A DNA stretch of 64,000 bases. Origin: Bradyrhizobium guangzhouense (GTDB taxonomy: Bacteria; Pseudomonadota; Alphaproteobacteria; Rhizobiales; Xanthobacteraceae). The position numbers and the translations under genes were made by a program. The stretch is from assembly GCF_004114955.1 (NCBI RefSeq), contig NZ_CP030053.1, positions 1,054,001-1,118,000 on the forward strand, written 5' to 3'. Below, piece by piece: positions 17,526-26,668 of this stretch (position 1 is the stretch's first letter; every line of letters begins with the position of its first letter). Under the pieces are notes generated by a model. The model had not been told where the DNA came from and ran no database searches. It saw only the letters and a list, made by a program, of their open reading frames with translations.

Positions 17526-19235
17526 ATGCCGGCTCTGAAGGACCTGTTTTCGCTGCGCTCGATCGGCGCCAAGCTCGCCCTCATGACGCTGGTCGGCGCG
17601 GTCTGCATGGCGCTGGTGGCTTCCACCGTGCTGTGGATCGCGCGCAACCAGCTCGTCACCGAGCGAGTCGAGAAGGCGCATGCCGCTGTCGATATCGTTT
17701 GGAACCTCGCCGACGGCTATTACAAGGCCTACAAGGCCGGCCAGATGACCGAGGAGGAGGCCAAGAAGCGCTTCCTCGAAGCCAACAATTACGTCTGGTA
17801 CGAAGACCACGGCAACTACGCCTATATCTACGACTACGAGACCGGCCTTTGCGTCTCCAACCCCGGCATCCCGCAATTTGTCGGTAAGGACATGCGTCCG
17901 AACAAGGATGCCAATGGCATGCTGTTCGCGGTGGCGCTGATGGACATCGCCAGGAAGGGCCAGGGCACGCTGCGCTATTCGTTCCGCCGCAGCGGCGCGG
18001 ATGCGACGCCGCTCGACAAGGTCGCCTTCACCCGCGGCTTCGCGCCGTGGAACCTGATGATCGGTTCGGCCGAATACATGTCCGAGGTCGACAGCTCGTT
18101 TTGGTCGATGGTGCAGACCGCCTCCGTCGTGATCGCCGTCCTGATGCTGATCTCGATCATGATCGCCTGGGCCGTCGGCCGCAGCGTGGTCAAGCCGCTC
18201 ACCGGCCTGAAGGAGCGCATGGCCTCGCTCAGCGCCGGCCAGCTCGATGCGCCGGTCGCTCATGCCGACCGCCGCGACGAGATCGGCGAGATGGCGCGCA
18301 CCGTGCAGGTGTTCCGCGACGCCATGATCGAGACCGATCGTCTGCGCGAGGAGCAGGCCGTCACCGAGCAGCGCCAGGGCGAGGCGCGCAAGGTGGACAT
18401 GAACCGTCTCGCCGATCAGTTCGAGCGCGAGGTCGGCGAGATCATCGAGCTGGTCTCGGTTGCCGCCGGTCAGCTCGAGCAATCGTCGACGACGCTGTCC
18501 AAGACGGCCGACACCGTGGCGCAGGTCTCGAACCGCGCCTCCACGGCGTCGGGCGAGGCCTCGGCGAACGTACATTCGGTCGCCGCCGCCAGCGAGGAGC
18601 TTGCCTCCTCCATCGGCGAGATCTCCCGGCAGGTCGAGACCTCGGCGCGGATCGCGGGCGAGGCCGTCAGTCAGGCGCAGAAGACCGACAGCCGCATCAG
18701 CGAGCTGTCGCAGGCGGCAAGCCGCATCGGCGACGTCGTCGATCTGATCCAGACCATCGCCGGCCAGACCAACCTTCTGGCGCTGAACGCGACCATCGAG
18801 GCCGCGCGCGCGGGCGAGGCCGGCCGCGGCTTCGCGGTCGTCGCCTCCGAAGTGAAGTCGCTGGCGGAACAGACCGCGAAAGCGACCGACGAGATCAGCC
18901 AGCAGATCACCGACATCCAGTCGGCGACGCGCGATTCGGTCGCGGCGATCAAGGAGATCGGGGCGACCATCGGCAAGATCTCGGAGATCTCGTCGGCAAT
19001 CTCGACCTCAGTCGAGCAACAAGGCTCCGCCACGCAGGAGATCTCCCGCAATGTGCAGCGTGCTGCCGAAGGCACCTCTCAGGTCGAGACCAGCATAGCC
19101 GACGTGCAGCGCGGCGCCTCCGAGACCGGCGGCGCCTCCGCCCAGGTGCAGTCGGCCGCGCAGTCGCTCGCCGGCGAAAGCGCCCGCCTCAAGCGCGGCG
19201 TCGCCAGCTTCATGAGCTCGATCAGGGCGGCGTAG
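17526..19235 (+). CDS. Methyl-accepting chemotaxis protein with single Cache sensor domain
   Basis: This 569-residue receptor has a first transmembrane segment at about residues 14-38 and a periplasmic region of about 150 residues rich in Tyr/Asp that fits sCache_2 ([19 protein letters not shown]). The second membrane segment is at about 196-217 and a HAMP domain follows to about 270. A long cytoplasmic signalling coiled coil has the hairpin tip [20 protein letters not shown] near residue 410. Such Cache domains usually bind small organic acids. A GAAGAGG ribosome site precedes the ATG. No che genes are nearby. Confidence 0.95.
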   Translation: MPALKDLFSLRSIGAKLALMTLVGAVCMALVASTVLWIARNQLVTERVEKAHAAVDIVWNLADGYYKAYKAGQMTEEEAKKRFLEANNYVWYEDHGNYAYIYDYETGLCVSNPGIPQFVGKDMRPNKDANGMLFAVALMDIARKGQGTLRYSFRRSGADATPLDKVAFTRGFAPWNLMIGSAEYMSEVDSSFWSMVQTASVVIAVLMLISIMIAWAVGRSVVKPLTGLKERMASLSAGQLDAPVAHADRRDEIGEMARTVQVFRDAMIETDRLREEQAVTEQRQGEARKVDMNRLADQFEREVGEIIELVSVAAGQLEQSSTTLSKTADTVAQVSNRASTASGEASANVHSVAAASEELASSIGEISRQVETSARIAGEAVSQAQKTDSRISELSQAASRIGDVVDLIQTIAGQTNLLALNATIEAARAGEAGRGFAVVASEVKSLAEQTAKATDEISQQITDIQSATRDSVAAIKEIGATIGKISEISSAISTSVEQQGSATQEISRNVQRAAEGTSQVETSIADVQRGASETGGASAQVQSAAQSLAGESARLKRGVASFMSSIRAA

Positions 19236-19240
19236 ACTCA

Positions 19241-19389
19241 CCTCTCCCCAACGGGGAGAGGTCGGATTGCTTTGGCGCGCAATTGCGCGCCTGAGCAATC
19301 CGGGTGAGGGGCCGCAGCGGCCGGTGAGACCAGAATCCCTCACCCGGACCGCATCTTCGATGCGATCCGACCTCTCCCTTCGGGAGAGG
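19241..19389. repeat. Composite palindromic repeat with two terminal hairpins
   Basis: CCTCTCCCC-AAC-GGGGAGAGG at 19241-19261 and CCTCTCCC-TTC-GGGAGAGG at 19371-19389 bracket a middle with GGGTGAGG/CCTCACCC and GGATTGC/GCAATCC pairings. It lies between convergent genes and belongs with the elements near 6213 and 14288. Confidence 0.7.
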
Positions 19390-19420
19390 TGACCTCATCC
19401 CGACGCGATTTTGTCGTGAT

Positions 19421-20437
19421 CTAACGACCGATCGGTTCCACCCGCCCCGCCAGCCGGTCCCGCACCTCTGCGGCGATCTCGAATGAGCGCAGCCGGGCGG
19501 CGTGGTCATAGATCTGGCCAGTGGTCATCAGCTCGTCCGCCGCAGTGTCCGCGATCAGCGCCTTTAGTTTCTCCTCGACCACCGCGGGCGAGCCGACCGC
19601 GGAAATCGCCAGCGACTGCGCGACGCCGGCCTTCTCGGCCGGCGACCACAGTGCGTCCATGTCGTCGACCGGCGGCGGCAACTGGCCGGGCGTGCCGCGA
19701 CGCAAATTGATGAATTGCTGCTGCAGCGAGGTGAACAGGCGCTGCGCCTCGGCATCGCTGTCGGCGGCGAACACGTTGACGGCGACCATGGCATGGGGCT
19801 TTTCCAACTGCGCCGACGGCTCGAATCGAGCACGGTATTCGCGCAGTGCCGGCATCAGCATCTGCGGCGCGAAATGCGAGGCAAACGCAAAGGGCAGGCC
19901 CAGCATGGCCGCAAGCTGGGCGCCGAACATGCTGGAGCCGAGAATCCACAGCGGCACCTTCGTCCCCATGCCGGGCACGGCGCGGATCGCCTGGTTCGGC
20001 TTGATATCGCCAAGCAGCGCCTGCAATTCCAGCACGTCATGCGGAAAATTCTCGGCCGCCGTCGCCAGGTCGCGCCGCATCGCACGCGCGGTGAGCTGGT
20101 CGGTGCCCGGCGCGCGGCCGAGTCCGAGATCGATCCGGCCGGGATAGAGCGACTCCAGGGTGCCGAACTGCTCGGCGATCACAAGCGGCGAATGGTTCGG
20201 CAGCATCACGCCGCCGGACCCGACGCGGATCGTCTTGGTGCCGCCTGCGACGTGGGCGATCACCACCGATGTCGCCGCACTCGCAATGCCTATCATGTTG
20301 TGATGCTCGGCGAGCCAGAATCGCCTGAAGCCCCATCGTTCCGCATGCTGGGCCAGATCGAGCGAATTGCGGAATGCCTGTGCGGCGTCGGAGCCCTGTT
20401 TGATGGGCGCGAGGTCGAGCACGGAGAAGGGGATCAT
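19421..20437 (-). CDS. LLM-class flavin-dependent oxidoreductase
   Basis: This 338-residue luciferase-like monooxygenase has [16 protein letters not shown] near residue 41, [20 protein letters not shown] (about 72-91) and [14 protein letters not shown] near 100. These residues place it in the MsnO8-like LLM subfamily often found as a single gene. It uses reduced flavin from a separate reductase; the substrate is unknown. The ATG at 20437 begins at the canonical [10 protein letters not shown] strand. It diverges from the cyclic-nucleotide-binding gene. Confidence 0.9.
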   Translation of the reverse strand: MIPFSVLDLAPIKQGSDAAQAFRNSLDLAQHAERWGFRRFWLAEHHNMIGIASAATSVVIAHVAGGTKTIRVGSGGVMLPNHSPLVIAEQFGTLESLYPGRIDLGLGRAPGTDQLTARAMRRDLATAAENFPHDVLELQALLGDIKPNQAIRAVPGMGTKVPLWILGSSMFGAQLAAMLGLPFAFASHFAPQMLMPALREYRARFEPSAQLEKPHAMVAVNVFAADSDAEAQRLFTSLQQQFINLRRGTPGQLPPPVDDMDALWSPAEKAGVAQSLAISAVGSPAVVEEKLKALIADTAADELMTTGQIYDHAARLRSFEIAAEVRDRLAGRVEPIGR

Positions 20438-20575
20438 GGGACGTACCGGTGAAGGGCTGCGCGTCGTTTGAGTTCACATGTAGTGTTGGCGCCTCGGATG
20501 GGTAGAGCCCGTGCGAAGCTCGCGCCGTCCTGCGTCCTGCTTGTCGCAAGTGGTCGCGAAGCGTATCCTCGCCCG

Positions 20576-21046
20576 ATGACGGCCGGTTCCCCCGATCTAA
20601 AAGCGTTCCTGCTCGCGACGCCGTTCTTCGGCGGTCTGTCGGATACCAGTCTTGACCTTCTGATCTCGATGCTGGTCGAGCGCCAGTTCGAGGCCGGCGC
20701 GGCAATTGTCGCCGAAGGCGAGCCGGGACGCTCGATGTTCATCGTCAAGTCCGGCCGCCTTGCGGTGAGCAAGCAGGCGAATGCGGGGGGCGTCATCCCG
20801 CTGTCCGCATTGGAGCCGGGCGATTTCTTCGGCGAGATGACGCTGATCGAGATGCAGAACCGTTCCGCCACGGTGGTCGCGGAGAGCGAGACCGCTCTCT
20901 ACGAGCTGACAGCGCAAAAACTCTATGCCTGCTACAAGGCCGACATCCACGCCTATGTGATCGTCCTGCAAAACATCAATCGCGAGCTGTGCCGGCGGCT
21001 AAGGCGCGCCGACAATCGCATCACGGGACATCAGGCGGGGGACTGA
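20576..21046 (+). CDS. Cyclic nucleotide-binding domain protein
   Basis: This 156-residue protein is almost entirely one cNMP-binding fold: FFGGLSDTSLDLL near residue 16, FIVKSGRLAV near 58 and the phosphate-binding-cassette region GDFFGEMTLIEMQNRSATVV near 84. There is no DNA-binding helix-turn-helix afterwards, only a basic tail, so it is not a complete Crp/Fnr regulator. It could be a small sensor subunit. The ATG at 20576 fits the domain boundary; the frame is open further upstream without support. Confidence 0.85.
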   Translation: MTAGSPDLKAFLLATPFFGGLSDTSLDLLISMLVERQFEAGAAIVAEGEPGRSMFIVKSGRLAVSKQANAGGVIPLSALEPGDFFGEMTLIEMQNRSATVVAESETALYELTAQKLYACYKADIHAYVIVLQNINRELCRRLRRADNRITGHQAGD

Positions 21047-21052
21047 CGCAGG

Positions 21053-21124
21053 TGTGTAGGACGGGTATCGCTTCCGCCTTCGCTCTTCGAACTACTGCGG
21101 ATTAATCGCTCTGCCCATCCTACA
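21053..21124. repeat. Degenerate inverted repeat
   Basis: TGTAGGACGGGT near 21053 and GCCCATCCTACA near 21112 are imperfect inverted copies of the GTAGGATGGGC motif, a common dispersed palindrome in rhizobial genomes. Confidence 0.45.
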
Positions 21125-21141
21125 AAAGCTCGCTGATACGG

Positions 21142-21306
21142 CTACAGCAACGCCAATGAGTGCAGCGAGTTTCTATGAAGGCCGAAGGCAACCAGGCCGG
21201 AGAGAAGCAACGCAGTCCCAGTCACGATCAGGCAAAACGCAAACACTATCGGAAGCCCCCGGTTCGTCTTGAATGGCCGGGACGATAATAGATAAAATTT
21301 TACCGA
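21142..21306 (-). CDS. Possible small membrane protein
   Basis: A short frame of about 54 residues, read from an in-frame TTG, contains one clear hydrophobic segment (PIVFAFCLIVTGTALLLSGL). The DNA is more AT-rich than its surroundings. No ribosome site or family is recognised, and the true start is unclear. It may be a fragment or non-coding. Confidence 0.25.
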   Translation of the reverse strand, partial: SVKFYLLSSRPFKTNRGLPIVFAFCLIVTGTALLLSGLVAFGLHRNSLHSLALL

Positions 21307-21359
21307 CAATCGAAAGGAAGAATTAACCTTACCTGCGCGGCCGAACAGGTCGGAATCTT

Positions 21360-22010
21360 CGGTGCACCGTGCGCGCCGCTCCGACCCGTCGGGCAAAACA
21401 CCCGCCTCCCGCCAAACCCCGTCAACCCCCTGCCGCAAAAACATTCCACTTTACCGAAATTCGGTTTTGCGGCATTGTCTCGCCATCCCGGCCCGATGGA
21501 GAGGGGCGATCGTACGTCGTCACGAACGTGGGTTGGGGATGCGGTGGACGCGGCAGCGCCGGCGCGGATGTGAGGGCAGGGCGGGCAGAGGATTGAGCCG
21601 AACCCCGTGAGCCCGGCACAAGCCGTGTCGTACGAACGGCGCCTATGCGTACGGCAAAACCGTGTGGTCCTGGCCGTCGTCGCTACGGCCGAGCACTTGC
21701 GGAGGCGATACTGGCGTCAACCGGCGCGGTGTCGGTGAATTCCGTGAGGCGACGGTGACAACGAGAATTCGTCGCCGGGGAGAGCACGTCATAAGCCGTC
21801 CAACCATCGCGCAGGGAAGGCAGAGTATTCGGCGTCACCTGTATGCTGCTGTGCGGTTTCCTTGCGCTACATTTTCGCGCAGCGGACCGCGGGTGCCCGT
21901 CGGCACCCGGTCTTCCCTGCGCCCTCTTCGGAAGAGGAGGGCGAAACAGGCGGGCAAAACTCGGGCGTTTGATGCCGCGAGAGCGCTGATCCGCGCGTGA
22001 TTGCTCTCGG
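21360..22010. repeat. Degenerate dispersed repeat region without intact genes
   Basis: The stretch holds only short frames with no recognisable product. Part of it, ending around the GGACCGCGGGTGCCCGTCGG segment near 21885 and the CCCTCTTCGGAAGAGGAGGG hairpin near 21920, resembles a repeat often seen in Bradyrhizobium genomes; this is from memory, not a search. Hairpins such as GGTGCCCGTCGGCACC at 21892 are visible. With flanking bases it forms a gap of more than 1 kb between 21047 and 22141. Confidence 0.45.
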
Positions 22011-22141
22011 CGTCGTCAACCGTTCAACGTGATCGCAATCCAATTTCGTGGTGTGTACGTCTGTGCGAGTGCAGCCAATGTCTATCGTCTGTGCCAATCG
22101 CCTTTGCGAGTTCGTCTTATCCGAGCTGGCACGATGGAAAG

Positions 22142-22369
22142 CTAGCCTAATGGCCGGAATTCGACATCCTGGAAGATTTTGACGCTGCCATCGAGATATC
22201 GGGATAGTTCCGACCTCAAGCGATTTTCCGTGACGTCACCACTTGTCTTGACGATCACAACCGTAGGCTGGGCGAAGGATGGCTTCAGGCGGATGTTCGC
22301 TACCGCAACACCCTTCATGCGGGAGAGGAAATCTTCCCGAGCGGCCGTGTTTGGGAATTTCAGAATCAC
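22142..22369 (-). CDS. Small protein resembling the N-terminal domain of the adjacent protease
   Basis: This 75-residue protein starts at GTG 22369, with GGGAG six bases upstream. No family is recognised by name. Its ending IFQDVEFRPL matches IFEDVQFRVL at residues 60-69 of the subtilisin-like protease encoded 68 bp upstream on the same strand. Weaker similarity (basic strand start, then E-x-R-x-R-L) runs along the whole length. Subtilase propeptides are small alpha/beta domains that fold and inhibit their protease, so a free-standing inhibitor, chaperone or immunity-like partner is inferred. The two genes are probably co-transcribed, with the protease first. Confidence 0.7.
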   Translation of the reverse strand: MILKFPNTAAREDFLSRMKGVAVANIRLKPSFAQPTVVIVKTSGDVTENRLRSELSRYLDGSVKIFQDVEFRPLG

Positions 22370-22437
22370 GTCATTCTCCCAAACCTTACCTTACCTTCTT
22401 CATTCGCCACCAGCAAGTAAGCAATACTTATGCCAAA

Positions 22438-23685
22438 TCAAGTGGTTGAGCGCAGCTTAATCGCAGTCTCCACAGCAGCTTCGCAATCAAGAAGGCCATG
22501 CCCAACACAGGTTTTACCCTCTGGGAGTAAAGAACAGGTGTCCCGGATTCCGTCAGCAATCTGTGACGGAGTCAGGGTGGGGCAGGCCGACAGCATCAAA
22601 GCCGCCGCCCCCGCTACTTGGGGGCATGCGCCGGATGTGCCCCACCAACCCATCTTCCGGTAGACTGTTCCCCAGGGGACCTCGCCATAGGTGGGCGCGA
22701 CGCAATCGGGTTTGGAGGTTTGCTTGGCCCATTCTCCCGGGCCGCGGCTCGATCCAACGTGAGGCGTAGCGGGATCGCGATTGGTCAGTGCTCTGTTGAC
22801 CGTCCCAACGCTCACGATGTCATCGTGAGAATTGGGACCCCAAATGGTGTTTGGCCCGCACGCATAGGGATCGTGTTTGCACACGTCATGGTGATTGTTG
22901 CCCGCGGCGAAGCAAACGAAGATGCCATTATTTACCGCGGCAAGGACACTTCCCATGTAAGGATGGTCTTCCGGTAGGATCGCCAGGCTGTCGCACACAT
23001 AAAGGCCGTACGAGTTTGAAACGACGAGTGGACCCGCGATGTTGCCTTCAATACGGGCGCGAAGCAGCTCGTCGTAGATGTCGGCGAGATCGGTTGTCTT
23101 CAACGTGCTACGCGCTGCAAGAATCGTTGCACCCGGCGCGACACCGTCATAACGGCCTCCGGCCGCCCGCGAGCCGGCGGCTATCGCCGCGCACATCGAC
23201 CCGTGGCCGGCAGGATCACTCCAATGCTGACCAAGATATTCGGAATCAAGATCGATGGGGGATCGTTGTCCAGGCAGAAACTCGAGGCGCGCGCCTGCAA
23301 CTCCGGTATCCACGATTGCGATCGTAACGCCCTCGCCCTTCGTATGCTGCCAGGCTCGGGGGGCTCCGATCTGTTCAACGACGTCGCGAAGCGAATAGCC
23401 GTCGATCGTATCAGGATCGGGCGCTTGCATCCACCGGTCGGCCTGGTCGAGATCGTCGTAAGCTTCATCGTCGCCTGGAAGCACGCGAAACTGAACGTCT
23501 TCGAAGATCGTCGCTCCCGTTGCCTCGAGCCTGGCCCGCATCTCGTCCGTTGCGGGGGTATGCAGCACGTTCGGCTGAGCATAGAGGAACTTGGGCCGCG
23601 CGCCCTCGACCGTCTGCAGCGCTATGGTCTGTAGCCCGTCGATCTTCTGTTCGTCCGTCTCAAATCGCACAAATATCTTGTCCAA
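22438..23685 (-). CDS. Subtilisin-like serine protease (S8 family), probably cytoplasmic
   Basis: This 415-residue protein has a catalytic Asp126 in IAIVDTG, His161 in GHGSMCAAIAAG, the oxyanion Asn in CFAAGNN and Ser351 in GTSGACPQVAGAA; the triad is complete. Residues 1-70 form a propeptide-like domain resembling the small protein encoded downstream. The start is a TTG at 23685 with a perfect GAGGAG six bases upstream. From there no signal peptide or membrane segment is present, so it probably acts inside the cell unless exported another way. A longer frame to 23760 or beyond lacks a ribosome site. Cysteine-rich, lower-GC coding and a position at a tRNA 3' end suggest acquisition by transfer. 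Confidence 0.88.
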   Translation of the reverse strand: MDKIFVRFETDEQKIDGLQTIALQTVEGARPKFLYAQPNVLHTPATDEMRARLEATGATIFEDVQFRVLPGDDEAYDDLDQADRWMQAPDPDTIDGYSLRDVVEQIGAPRAWQHTKGEGVTIAIVDTGVAGARLEFLPGQRSPIDLDSEYLGQHWSDPAGHGSMCAAIAAGSRAAGGRYDGVAPGATILAARSTLKTTDLADIYDELLRARIEGNIAGPLVVSNSYGLYVCDSLAILPEDHPYMGSVLAAVNNGIFVCFAAGNNHHDVCKHDPYACGPNTIWGPNSHDDIVSVGTVNRALTNRDPATPHVGSSRGPGEWAKQTSKPDCVAPTYGEVPWGTVYRKMGWWGTSGACPQVAGAAALMLSACPTLTPSQIADGIRDTCSLLPEGKTCVGHGLLDCEAAVETAIKLRSTT

Positions 23686-23811
23686 GAAAGACTCCTCAAT
23701 CAAAGGTTGAAGAGTGCGCTTGCTCTTGAAGACTGTCAACGTATCGCGCGACGAACCCATTCTTGGGCGCCAGCAGCAGGGGGCTAAAATTGTTATCCGG
23801 AAGATGAGAAA

Positions 23812-23886
23812 TGGTGCTGCCAGACAGGATTGAACTGTCGACCTCTCCATTACCAATGGAGTGCTCTACCACTGAGCTACGGCAGC
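23812..23886 (-). tRNA. tRNA-Thr (anticodon GGT)
   Basis: On the minus strand the sequence folds as a standard cloverleaf: acceptor GCTGCCG pairing with TGGCAGC, the D-arm around GCTCAGTGGTAGAGC, anticodon stem CTCCA/TGGAG with loop TTGGTAA (anticodon GGT), and T-arm GACAG-TTCAATC-CTGTC. CCA is encoded at 23812-23814. The accessory block 21047-23811 begins right at its 3' end. Confidence 0.95.
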
Positions 23887-24198
23887 ATGTGCTGGGATCA
23901 GAATCGGCCGCCCGAGGGGCCTACCAAGCGGGCCGATATCTGCCACAGGCCTCCCCGCTGCGCAAGCTTGCAGGACCTGTCCGAACGAGAAAATCGGGGC
24001 GATATCGGGGATATTACGGCTATTTCCGCTCGAAACGACCGAACTTCGGCTGATTTCGGTTCCGATCCCCGCCAACTGGCCAGTTGGCCGGTGCGGCGGA
24101 TTCGGCCCATTTTGGATTTTGCACGATCGGGACATCAAGGCCTCTTGAGCTGCCGCATTCTCCGGGCATGTTATCGCCTCGAGCTGGATGGACCCGTG
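23887..24198. other. Intergenic stretch upstream of tRNA-Thr and the small basic protein
   Basis: About 310 bp with no convincing gene. It must contain the tRNA promoter on the minus strand. Short GATATC/GATATCGGGGATAT repeats are seen near 23935 and 24001. Nothing else is recognised. Confidence 0.5.
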
Positions 24199-24381
24199 AT
24201 GGCCGACGAGATCAACAGGAACGCAAGACAAGACCGCACATCGCGCGACGACCGCCTCAAATCGGCGCTGCGGGAGAATCTGAAGCGGCGCAAGGCGCAG
24301 GCGCGCGAACGCGCCGCAAGCGCCGACCCCTCGCAAGATGACGATCGGTCCCTAGATGAGGGGACCGCTGGCGAGACCTGA
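24199..24381 (+). CDS. Small highly charged hypothetical protein
   Basis: This 60-residue protein is rich in Arg, Asp and Lys, with a probable long helix (DRLKSALRENLKRRKAQARE). Proteins of this pattern are widespread, uncharacterised companions in rhizobial genomes. The start ATG at 24199 is chosen because the charged, conserved-looking part begins there; the preceding frame runs through the tRNA on the other strand. It lies 41 bp before the cNMP/flavoprotein fusion gene and could be co-transcribed with it. Confidence 0.6.
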   Translation: MADEINRNARQDRTSRDDRLKSALRENLKRRKAQARERAASADPSQDDDRSLDEGTAGET

Positions 24382-24422
24382 GCTTGGACGCGAGCGGCTG
24401 GATATTTTTTGGAGTGCATGCA

Positions 24423-26135
24423 GTGACCACGGGGCAGGACGAATCACAAACAGCCGATCACGACGCGCAGATGGCGCGCTTCACCCGCCCCGAGCAGACG
24501 TTTCCGACGCTGACGTCCGCCGAGATCGAACGTCTCAGGCATTTCGGCGAGCTTCGCGCCTATGAGGATGGCGAGCTGCTGTTCGAGACCGGAAAGCCGG
24601 GTCCGGGCATGTTTGTCGTGCTTGAGGGCCATGTCGCCATCACCCAGCGCGATGGTCTTGGCAATATCACCCCCTTGATCGACCAGGGTCCCGGCCAATT
24701 TCTGGCCGAGCTCGGCCAGCTGTCCGGCCGCCCGGCGTTGGTCGATGGCCGCGCCGAAGGCGACGTCAAGACGCTGCTGCTGCCGCCGGAGCGCCTACGC
24801 GCGCTGCTGGTCGCCGAGGCCGAGCTCGGCGAGCGCATCATGCGTGCGCTGATCCTGCGCCGGGTCAATCTGCTCCAGGCCGGCGTCGGCGGCATCGTGC
24901 TGATCGGTCCCTCGCATTCGGCTGGCGTGGTGCGCCTGCAAAGTTTCCTCACCCGCAACGGCCAGCCGCATCATCTGCTCGATCCCGACAGGGATCGCGA
25001 CGCCGCCGAGGTGATCGCGCGCTATTCGCCGAAGCCCGAGGACTGGCCGCTGGTGGTTGCCGCCAGCGGCGAGGTGCTGCGCAATCCCGGCGAGACCGAG
25101 CTTGCGCGCGCGATCGGCATGATCGGCGGCCCGCGCAATGATCGCATCTACGACGTCGCGATCGTCGGCTGCGGCCCGGCCGGGCTTGCGACCGCCGTGT
25201 ACGCGGCGTCCGAAGGTCTATCGGTCGCGGTGCTCGATATCAGAGCCTTTGGCGGCCAGGCCGGCGCCAGCGCGCGCATCGAAAACTATCTGGGCTTTCC
25301 GACCGGCATTTCCGGCCTGGCGCTCACGGCGCGCGCCTTCAACCAGGCGCAAAAGTTCGGCGCCGATATCATGATTCCCGTCACGGTGAAGTCGCTCGAT
25401 TGCACGCGCAAGGACGGGGCGTTTTCCGTCGCGCTCGACGGCAGCGATCCCTTGCGCTCGCGTTCGGTGGTGGTTGCGTCAGGCGCGCGCTATCGCCGGC
25501 CCGATATCGCCAACCTCGACAAGTTCGAGGGCCGCGGCGTCTGGTACTGGGCGTCTCCGGTCGAGGCGAAGCTGTGTGCCGGCGAGGAGGTGGCGCTGGT
25601 CGGTGCCGGAAACTCCGCGGGACAGGCGGCGGTGTTCCTGTCGGGCCATGCCAGGAAGGTCTTGATGATCATCCGCGGCGGCGGCCTGGGCGCCAGCATG
25701 TCGCGCTATCTGATCGAGCGCATCGAGGCGACGCCGAACATCGAGTTGCTGTTCAACACCGAGATCACGGCGCTCGAGGGCGACGAGGCCTCGCTGCTGC
25801 GGCGGATCCGCTGGAAGAGCCGGCTGTCTGACGACGAGGATTCCGCCGACATCAAGAATCTGTTCTTGTTCGTCGGCGCCGATCCCGCCACCGGATGGCT
25901 CGACGGCTGTGGCGTGACGCTCGATCGCGGGGGGTTCGTCGTCACGGGCGCGCAGTCCGAGCTGAACCAGGGCAAGCTGGTGGCGCCGCTCGAGACCTCC
26001 GTCCCCGGCGTCTACGCCGTCGGCGATGTCCGCTCCGGCTCGGTCAAGCGCGTCGGCGGCGCCATCGGTGAAGGCGCGCAGGTCGTGGCTTCCCTGCACG
26101 GCTATCTCGGCGACGCCGCAAAACCGGCGCTTTAG
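24423..26135 (+). CDS. cNMP-binding domain fused to thioredoxin-reductase-like flavoprotein lacking CxxC
   Basis: This protein of about 570 residues has a cyclic-nucleotide-binding domain at residues 20-145 and a linker domain to about 240. A two-dinucleotide-fold flavoprotein follows: VAIVGCGPAGLATAVYAASE near 251 for FAD, VALVGAGNSAGQAAVF near 396 for NADPH, and GVYAVGDVRSGSVKRV near 533. In true thioredoxin reductases a redox CxxC precedes the NADPH motif. Here that place reads GVWYWASPVEAK, so the dithiol is absent. The GTG at 24423 has GGAG eight bases upstream. It is probably an NADPH-linked oxidoreductase gated by a nucleotide signal; the electron acceptor is unknown. Confidence 0.85.
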   Translation: MTTGQDESQTADHDAQMARFTRPEQTFPTLTSAEIERLRHFGELRAYEDGELLFETGKPGPGMFVVLEGHVAITQRDGLGNITPLIDQGPGQFLAELGQLSGRPALVDGRAEGDVKTLLLPPERLRALLVAEAELGERIMRALILRRVNLLQAGVGGIVLIGPSHSAGVVRLQSFLTRNGQPHHLLDPDRDRDAAEVIARYSPKPEDWPLVVAASGEVLRNPGETELARAIGMIGGPRNDRIYDVAIVGCGPAGLATAVYAASEGLSVAVLDIRAFGGQAGASARIENYLGFPTGISGLALTARAFNQAQKFGADIMIPVTVKSLDCTRKDGAFSVALDGSDPLRSRSVVVASGARYRRPDIANLDKFEGRGVWYWASPVEAKLCAGEEVALVGAGNSAGQAAVFLSGHARKVLMIIRGGGLGASMSRYLIERIEATPNIELLFNTEITALEGDEASLLRRIRWKSRLSDDEDSADIKNLFLFVGADPATGWLDGCGVTLDRGGFVVTGAQSELNQGKLVAPLETSVPGVYAVGDVRSGSVKRVGGAIGEGAQVVASLHGYLGDAAKPAL

Positions 26136-26259
26136 TCAAGGATATGACAAGCAGACGGCAAGTCGAATGAGGCTTGCCATCTTGCCGTGTCCCACAGACA
26201 CTCGCCGCATCGCGCGACCAGTTCGCGTGGAAGAACAAATGTTCAACGGGAGGACTCAA

Positions 26260-26568
26260 ATGGCCGAACTCGTCGTGCTCTACAAGACGCCCAAGGACGC
26301 TGCCGCTTTCGACAAGCATTATGCCGAAACCCACATTCCGCTCGCCAAGAAACTTCCCGGCCTGAAGAAATACGCCGTCAGCACCGGCGCAGTCGGATCG
26401 CCCGCAGGTCCCTCAGGCATTCACCTCGTTGCCATCCTCACCTTCGATAGCGTGGGTGACATCCAGAAAGCCTTCGGCAGCGAAGCCGGCAAGGCGGCCG
26501 CCGGCGACGTGCCGAAATTTGCCAGCGGCGGTGCCGACCTGTTGATCTTCGACACCAAGGAAGTGTGA
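26260..26568 (+). CDS. EthD-family protein
   Basis: This 102-residue ferredoxin-fold protein has the EthD signature: VVLYKTPKDAAAFDKHYAET near the start, HIPLAKKLPGL near 30 and DGAxxL-like SGGADLLIFD near the end. EthD proteins are dimeric alpha/beta barrels that support monooxygenase or degradative steps; this one has no obvious partner. A GGGAGGA ribosome site precedes the ATG. It is followed by a palindromic repeat, so it is probably monocistronic. Confidence 0.85.
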   Translation: MAELVVLYKTPKDAAAFDKHYAETHIPLAKKLPGLKKYAVSTGAVGSPAGPSGIHLVAILTFDSVGDIQKAFGSEAGKAAAGDVPKFASGGADLLIFDTKEV

Positions 26569-26581
26569 AACTCTTGATCTC

Positions 26582-26668
26582 GTAGCCCGGATCGAGCGGA
26601 GCGCAATCCGGGACACTATTGCCTCAGGCGCGAGAACCCCGGATTTCGCTGCGCTCCATCCGGGCTAC
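26582..26668. repeat. GTAGCCCGG dispersed inverted repeat
   Basis: GTAGCCCGG at 26582-26590 pairs with CCGGGCTAC at 26660-26668. Between them GGAGCGCAATCCGGG and CCCCGGATTTCGCTGCGCTCC form a second pairing. This is a typical intergenic palindrome of Bradyrhizobium-type chromosomes and lies just after the EthD gene. Confidence 0.75.

Noticed and set aside
21362..22000. Several short frames in the accessory gap
   Set aside because: They coincide with degenerate repeat sequence, have no ribosome sites and are Arg/Pro-rich.
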